Assembly (NCBI GenBank): GCA_017307165.1
Contig: JAFKGK010000004.1
Span: forward strand, 310,001 to 374,000
Source of the DNA: Candidatus Melainabacteria bacterium
Lineage (GTDB): Bacteria; Cyanobacteriota; Vampirovibrionia; Obscuribacterales; Obscuribacteraceae
Length of the DNA: 64,000 bases
Direction: 5' to 3'
Shown: one piece after another, positions 59,352 to 64,000 of the stretch
Position numbering within the stretch: position 1 is the stretch's first letter
Layout: each line of letters opens with the position of its first letter
The notes under the pieces: generated by a model
Databases searched by the model: none
What the model was told of the DNA's origin: nothing
What the model saw: only the letters and a program-made list of their open reading frames with translations
Made by a program: the position numbers and the translations under genes

Positions 59352-62300
59352 TCAGGCCTTGCCGAGCAAGACTTTGGCCCGCATATAATGCTTTTCGGCT
59401 TCTTCGAGGCGCCCAAGCTTTTTAAGGAGTTTGGCATAATCACGCAGACTATCTGCCAACTCGACACTATTGGGTCCCAGATGCGATTCGCGGAGCTGCA
59501 ATGCCTTGCTCAGCAAGGGCTCGGCCTTATCAAAGACTCCTTGTTGAAACTGCAGACCAGCCAGGCTGGTGAGGTTTTCGGCAAGCTTCAGCGGGTCCGG
59601 CTTTTCGGCAACCTCCAGGATGTCCACGGCTCTCTGGATCATTGGCTCAGCCTCAGCAAAATTGCCCTGTACGCACATGACTCCAGCAAGATTGTTGAGA
59701 TCATCGACCAGGTCTACGTGGTTTGGGCCAAGCTCGCCCTGTCTCCAGGAGAGGATTCGTTCGTAGGCTTTTTGTGCTTCAGGAAAGTTTTCAGCTTCGT
59801 AGTGCATTTCGGCCATCTTGGTCAAAGCCCCACCCATCGCGGCCATTTGAGCGGCTTTGGCTTGAGTGACCTCTGCATCATTGAGTCGAGGGAGACGAGT
59901 ACTGGTGGCCTGGGGAGTTGCGGCAACACCTGTGGCAGCCTCGATCTGACGAGCAAGAGCCATTGGATCAAATGGATCTGGGGTGGGTGCGGGAGCTGGA
60001 GCTGCTGGAGCCGGGGCGGATGAAGCAGCTGGAGCTACTGGAGCCGGGGCGGCTGAAGCAGCTGGAGCTACTGGAGCTGGGGCAGCTGGAGCTATGGGAG
60101 TTGGCGCTGCTGGAGCCACTGGAGCTGGGGTGGTTGAAGCTACGGGAGCTGGAGCTGCCGGCGCAGGTGGAGCTGCCAGCTCAGGGGCTGGGGCTGCCGG
60201 CGCAGCTGGAGTCTCTTGCGAAGCAGAGCCGAGACCAGAAAAGAGCGAACGTAGATCGACATCGTCGTTGACGATAGGATCGGGACTTGCAGCAGCGGGA
60301 GCAGTCGCTACAGGCAACACAGGCTCAGGCGAGGGCACCGCTGGTGGTGCAACAACAATATTATCTTGAGCAGTTTGATCTGCTTGTGCTTCTTGTTCTG
60401 TTTGTGCTGCTTGCAATGCTTGCACAGGTTGAGCGGTTTGCGGATCTTGAGTCTCAGCAGCTTGCATACTACCCAGGAGGCTCGAGAGTATAGCATCGCC
60501 TGGCTCAGGCAGTGCTGCCTCCTCCGCCATTTGGGCGGCCTGAGCCGCTTGGGCTTTTTTGGCGATCGAGTCGGCCACTATGTCTTCGACTTCGCTTTCT
60601 GTGATGCGCTTAAATACTGCTGTATTTTCAAAGGATTCGGGACGCTCTGCAGCGGCCTCTTGTTCGATACGCTGTATTTCTTCGCGTGGCCCCTGAGAAA
60701 GAGAAGCCAGCAAGGCCTCGGCCTGAGAAGCCGTTTGCGAGCTGCGAGCGACGGCTTCCTCGCTATCGGAGCCGTGCTCGGCAAGACCAAAGAGACTGAG
60801 CAGATCGCTGGGCTTTTGTTCGTCGGCGATTGTCTCGTCAATCTGTATAGAAGCAGATTGAACTACAACGCCCAGGTCGAGCTCTTCCACGACTGCGAGT
60901 TCTTCTGCTTTGACTGGTGGTCGGTCTTCGTATTTGAGCTCAAAGTCGGAGCCAGGCGATAGCACCTCGGCTCTCGCTGCAGCATCGATACTCTGCTTTT
61001 GCTCGACAAGAGAATCGCTTCCTTCGAGCTGCTGGAACAAATTGGAAAGAGGAATCTCGTGCTGAGTAGCAAGATCGGCCTGAGGAGCAAGTTCTACTTG
61101 TATAGCATCTTGTATAGAATCTCCGCTGTCTACACCGGCGCTTTCGCCAAATGAAGCCAGGAGAGAAGATAGAGGCGGACTCGCCTCGCCTTGTTCGGGG
61201 CTGTCGGACTTGGTCCAGCCGAGATCGATGAGAGCTTGCTCAAAAGTCAGGTTGATCGCCCGTCCCTTGTTGATGCAATGATCAAGCACCTGGGCGGCTT
61301 GCTCGGGTGTAAAGTCACCACGATCGATGTGGTGCTGGCAGTCGATGACGGCTTGTGTACCGACTTGAGAGAGAAAACCAGTAGTGCGCAAAAGATCAGT
61401 CAGTACCAGAGGATTGGAGCGCGCCAGAGCAAAAGCACGATCGATGTCCTCGGTGGAGACGACATTGGCGGAGATCAAGAGCCGTTCGATATCGGTGATG
61501 ACTGGGGTAGAAGCATTTGTGGCCGCAGCCATGCGCGTCTGGGAAGCACGATGAGCGACACCACCAGCGATATCGCCAGCACCAGCGCTTGCATCCGGTG
61601 CACCAGCATTACTTGCATCAGACCGACTCGCATGCTGCATGGCTTTGCGAAACTCTTCGGCGAGAGGATCGGCTCCATTGCCGGCCTTGTCCTGATCGGT
61701 ATTTACTGCTATTTCATCCTGATGCGACAGCATGCTCTCGCTGCCAGAAACGGCAGCCATCAAACTCTCCAGCGAAGGCGCGGAATCAGTGCTGAGGACG
61801 CTAGGATCGCCGGCAGCAGGTGCCTTATTGGGCACATAGGTGCCATTGATGCGATCCATGACCTCGGGGAGGATCACGCCGGTAGACTGCATCTCTTTGA
61901 GAGCTGCACCTGCTTGATCTCGATTGAGCCTGCCTTCTTCGGCCATGGCCTGCACGGCCAGAGCAATATTGAGCATGTCGGGAGAGACATAGCCCTGGTC
62001 GACCATGACCTCGCCTATAGGGCGCTCTGTCATCAGGCCGAGCTCCAGACAACTCATCACATCGGTCTCTGTGATCAGTCCGGCAACTACCAGCAATTCG
62101 CCGAGCCTGAGCTGCTTTTGAGACGGCGAACGCATGAGCGTAGGTGTAGTGAAGTCGCCTGCAGCATTGACCGACCCAAGCTTGGCGGCCTCGGCGCGCA
62201 AGGCATCGATAGCCTCGGCACGAGTCATCATGCCGTCGCGTACTCGCACCTGCAGCTCGAGCGCAAAACGCAAGAGACCATCGGGCAAAGAGCCATTGAG

Positions 62301-62762
62301 TACGAGTATGCGACCGAGAGGCAGCCCTGTTGCAAGGCAGCGGCCCATGGCCTGATTAAAATTTTCCTTTGTTATGATGCGTGCCTCGAGCAGCATCTCG
62401 CCTAGCTTATTGGTCTGGCTGTTGGCCTGCTGTCCGATCGCCAGCTCCTCGCGTACCAGCTCCTCAAATGTCGCTCCGGTCTTGACCGCAATCTTGAGGC
62501 AGCGAGCCGCCTGATTGATGTCCACGACCTTGTCGCGCATCATCGACTGCGCATCGACGGCGGCCTGCAGGTCGCGCTGCTTGATAAAGCCGGACATGAC
62601 GAGCATCTGACCGATATGCAAGTGCTTGGTGCCTGCCAGTCGGGCCGTGTCATCAAGCTGCTTTTGCGAGATAATGCCCGCTTTGACGAAGAGCTCACCA
62701 ATCAAGATGTCGGTGGGGTAGCTACGGGTCGTAGCGTTCTTCTTTAGAAAATTAAATGACAC
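59352..62762 (-). CDS. Large scaffold protein: four MshEN-like units, Ala/Pro linker, TPRs
   Basis: 1136 residues from a GTG with GAGGG 6 bases upstream. Four copies of a roughly 54-residue MshEN/GspE-N unit start near residues 19 ('LIGELFVKAGIISQKQLDD'), 117 ('KLGEMLLEARIITKENFNQ'), 217 ('RLGELLVVAGLITETDVMS') and 421 ('DIERLLISANVVSTEDIDR'). A long acidic, Gln/Ala-rich disordered part follows (500-845), then an Ala/Pro-rich tract (about 849-929), then three or four kinesin-light-chain-like TPRs (970-1130). There is no membrane helix or signal peptide. A cytoplasmic scaffold that could read c-di-GMP through its MshEN units is plausible but unproven. It is divergent from a response regulator. 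Confidence 0.85.
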   Translation of the reverse strand: MSFNFLKKNATTRSYPTDILIGELFVKAGIISQKQLDDTARLAGTKHLHIGQMLVMSGFIKQRDLQAAVDAQSMMRDKVVDINQAARCLKIAVKTGATFEELVREELAIGQQANSQTNKLGEMLLEARIITKENFNQAMGRCLATGLPLGRILVLNGSLPDGLLRFALELQVRVRDGMMTRAEAIDALRAEAAKLGSVNAAGDFTTPTLMRSPSQKQLRLGELLVVAGLITETDVMSCLELGLMTERPIGEVMVDQGYVSPDMLNIALAVQAMAEEGRLNRDQAGAALKEMQSTGVILPEVMDRINGTYVPNKAPAAGDPSVLSTDSAPSLESLMAAVSGSESMLSHQDEIAVNTDQDKAGNGADPLAEEFRKAMQHASRSDASNAGAPDASAGAGDIAGGVAHRASQTRMAAATNASTPVITDIERLLISANVVSTEDIDRAFALARSNPLVLTDLLRTTGFLSQVGTQAVIDCQHHIDRGDFTPEQAAQVLDHCINKGRAINLTFEQALIDLGWTKSDSPEQGEASPPLSSLLASFGESAGVDSGDSIQDAIQVELAPQADLATQHEIPLSNLFQQLEGSDSLVEQKQSIDAAARAEVLSPGSDFELKYEDRPPVKAEELAVVEELDLGVVVQSASIQIDETIADEQKPSDLLSLFGLAEHGSDSEEAVARSSQTASQAEALLASLSQGPREEIQRIEQEAAAERPESFENTAVFKRITESEVEDIVADSIAKKAQAAQAAQMAEEAALPEPGDAILSSLLGSMQAAETQDPQTAQPVQALQAAQTEQEAQADQTAQDNIVVAPPAVPSPEPVLPVATAPAAASPDPIVNDDVDLRSLFSGLGSASQETPAAPAAPAPELAAPPAPAAPAPVASTTPAPVAPAAPTPIAPAAPAPVAPAASAAPAPVAPAASSAPAPAAPAPAPTPDPFDPMALARQIEAATGVAATPQATSTRLPRLNDAEVTQAKAAQMAAMGGALTKMAEMHYEAENFPEAQKAYERILSWRQGELGPNHVDLVDDLNNLAGVMCVQGNFAEAEPMIQRAVDILEVAEKPDPLKLAENLTSLAGLQFQQGVFDKAEPLLSKALQLRESHLGPNSVELADSLRDYAKLLKKLGRLEEAEKHYMRAKVLLGKA
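59975..60215 (-). repeat. Ala/Pro-rich coding repeat tract
   Basis: On the plus strand this reads as imperfect repeats of GGAGCTGC/GGAGCCGG units encoding (A)PAPVAPAA-like runs on the minus strand. The tract stays in frame and links the disordered part of the scaffold protein to its TPR domain. Confidence 0.8.
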
Positions 62763-62869
62763 AGTTTCCCTCGGTCAAGCGCAAGCCGTCAAACCAGATC
62801 TTGGCAGATAACTGCACAAGACCACTCTCATATATACTTCCCCTGAGAGACCGCTCGCTAAACAATTTT

Positions 62870-63475
62870 ATGAATGAAACTAAAACGAAAATACTCATAG
62901 TCGAAGACCATCATGCCACAATGGATGGCCTTTCGATGGGTATCGGCGCGCATCAATATATGGACGTGGTCGGGACGGCCATGACCAGCGACGAAGGTCT
63001 TGCCCAGGCAGCCAGCTGCAAGCCGGATGTAATAGTGCTCGACCTTCATCTGCCGGGAGCCACAGGACCCCGCGCGACTATCGAGGCATTTAAGCAAGCG
63101 GCTCCAGGAGCCAGACTGATAATATTTAGCGCCGAGGCCAGGATGGCCCTGATTCAGTCAGTCACTGACATGGGCGTGGCGGCCTACTTGCTCAAATCCG
63201 AGCGTGTCGCCAAGGTGATCGAGACGATCCAGAGAGTAATGGCAGGAGAAAAAGGCATCATCTCCGAGAGCGTGCCCCAGGTATTTAAAAAGATTACCCG
63301 GGCAGAAATGGAAGTATTGAGCATGCTGGCCCGGGGGATGAAATATCAAGAGATCGCGGATCAACGCATGACCTCGATGGCTACCGTGCGCAAGCAATGC
63401 GAGACATTGGAGCTCAAGCTCAACCTGGCCTCGCGAGAGCAACTGATCGCCTGGGCAGTCGAAAATGGGTTTTAA
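62870..63475 (+). CDS. NarL/FixJ-type response regulator
   Basis: 201 residues. The receiver domain (1-120) is intact: acidic pair in 'KILIVEDHHA', phospho-acceptor Asp58 in 'VIVLDLHLPG', and Lys in 'AAYLLKSERV'. The C-terminal LuxR-type helix-turn-helix (about 140-198) reads 'ITRAEMEVLSMLARGMKYQE' and 'MTSMATVRKQCETLELKL'. The ATG at 62870 is preferred over the longer frame that would overlap the divergent scaffold gene; no strong ribosome binding site is visible. No intact histidine kinase is nearby, so its partner lies elsewhere. Confidence 0.92.
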   Translation: MNETKTKILIVEDHHATMDGLSMGIGAHQYMDVVGTAMTSDEGLAQAASCKPDVIVLDLHLPGATGPRATIEAFKQAAPGARLIIFSAEARMALIQSVTDMGVAAYLLKSERVAKVIETIQRVMAGEKGIISESVPQVFKKITRAEMEVLSMLARGMKYQEIADQRMTSMATVRKQCETLELKLNLASREQLIAWAVENGF

Positions 63476-63483
63476 ATAGAGCC

Positions 63484-64000
63484 ATGCCTGATTTTTTACA
63501 TCAGTTTTTTGTGCGCGAGAGTCGTGATCGCCAGGATCAGACTCTGATAAATCAGGATCAAGATAAAGATATCGACGAGCTCAAGTCTCGTCTCGACGAG
63601 ATCTCGCAGCAGCTCGCCATGGCCGTCCGCGCGCATGCCCTGCAATACATAGAGTCCTTGCAAAAGGCGCACCCAAGCCTACATCTAGAGATCACCACCG
63701 CGGACACTCTCATCGAAAAACAAGCGCAATCAAAAAAGTCAAAAAAATCGACGAGCCACACCTATTTCAGATTTCAAATCATCGGACGCGACAATCTGCT
63801 CTCCTTTCGCTCCGCAGGCGGCCTTCTCGAATATTTCTCCCTGCCCATACAAGCAAGGCCAAATACGCAAAAGCAAGACCCGAGCCAGATCGCTACTTTT
63901 GCTAACGAATACGGCTCTCGGTACAAGGGATGCTTTAACTATGTCGACCTCGGCGAGGGTTTTGTCTGGCGCTTTGATAAGGGGCAGGAGCTTGATGCAG
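63484..64000 (+). CDS. Unknown protein, N-terminal part (runs off the window)
   Basis: The frame opens at the ATG at 63484, 8 bases after the response regulator stop, and has no stop before the right edge (172 codons). Residues 15-60 form a charged amphipathic helix, probably coiled coil ('IDELKSRLDEISQQLAMAV'). A Lys/Ser-rich patch and a beta-rich part follow ('TYFRFQIIGRDNLLSFRSAG'). Not recognised. Close spacing suggests co-transcription with the response regulator. Confidence 0.7.
   Translation, partial: MPDFLHQFFVRESRDRQDQTLINQDQDKDIDELKSRLDEISQQLAMAVRAHALQYIESLQKAHPSLHLEITTADTLIEKQAQSKKSKKSTSHTYFRFQIIGRDNLLSFRSAGGLLEYFSLPIQARPNTQKQDPSQIATFANEYGSRYKGCFNYVDLGEGFVWRFDKGQELDA

Noticed and set aside
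61191..62405. A 404-codon open frame on the plus strand
   Set aside because: It is the antisense shadow of the MshEN-repeat scaffold gene, whose repeats, ribosome binding site and domain content are clear on the minus strand. The plus-strand product has no recognisable motif.

Overview
The window reads as ordinary bacterial chromosome: dense genes, short spacers, many 1 to 14 base gene overlaps, and ATG, GTG and TTG starts with purine-rich ribosome binding sites. My best guess at the source is a non-photosynthetic relative of cyanobacteria (Obscuribacterales / 'Melainabacteria' type). This rests on the mix of TPR-coupled protein kinases, DUF4388 and MshEN-repeat proteins, degenerate GGDEF and receiver domains, a bestrophin and glycine/asparagine-rich secreted proteins. 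It is inference, not proof. I see no prophage, insertion sequence, CRISPR array or tRNA gene.

Layout. 1-5.5 kb: the end of a BtuF-like corrinoid/siderophore binding protein, then hemA-hemC-hemD-hemB (glutamyl-tRNA to uroporphyrinogen III) and a small Cys-cluster protein. 5.5-12.5 kb: a tandem YcxB-like membrane protein, an O-methyltransferase, the SRP RNA gene with a clear promoter, a one-unit MshEN protein, a degenerate sensor kinase, a HAD-SUKH fusion and a TPR protein. 12.6-13.9 kb: a NemR-like TetR regulator and two tiny genes, each with the same palindrome between its -35 and -10 boxes. 14-20 kb (minus strand): a glycine-zipper protein, a degenerate GGDEF protein, two TPR/double-retropepsin paralogs and an S9 peptidase. 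20-24 kb: the molybdenum cofactor operon moaD-moaE-moaA-moaC/mogA fusion-moeA. 24-29.9 kb: an MFS-spermidine synthase fusion, an aldo/keto reductase, a pseudo-receiver, YceI, a P-loop kinase and a repeat protein. 29.9-34.2 kb (minus strand): a tryptophan/kynurenine catabolic operon (HAO, ACMSD, kynureninase, KMO). 34.3-46.2 kb: an atypical metallophosphoesterase, a DUF4388/degenerate-GGDEF protein, a Ser/Thr kinase with TPRs, a DUF2252 protein, a bestrophin, a TPR lipoprotein-like secreted protein, two tandem DUF5076-like genes and a secreted unknown. 46.2-53.5 kb (minus strand): xanthine dehydrogenase xdhA-xdhB-xdhC followed in the same overlapping run by an SRPBCC protein, two SAF-domain membrane proteins and a GFNP-repeat secreted protein. 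53.6-64 kb: an NAD(P)-binding/DUF2867 protein, a second aldo/keto reductase, an Atg22-like MFS transporter, a secreted Gly/Tyr/Pro-rich protein, an isochorismatase-like hydrolase, a 1136-residue MshEN-repeat/TPR protein, a NarL-type response regulator and the start of an unknown gene.

How it fits together. The molybdenum cofactor operon at 20-24 kb supplies the cofactor that the xanthine dehydrogenase at 49-53.5 kb needs. The hem operon and the partial corrinoid-uptake gene are both tetrapyrrole functions. Several signalling proteins keep their fold but have lost catalytic or phospho-acceptor residues, so signalling here seems to rely on pseudo-enzymes and on TPR/MshEN scaffolds. The most system-like novelty is the small TetR regulon at 12.6-13.9 kb.
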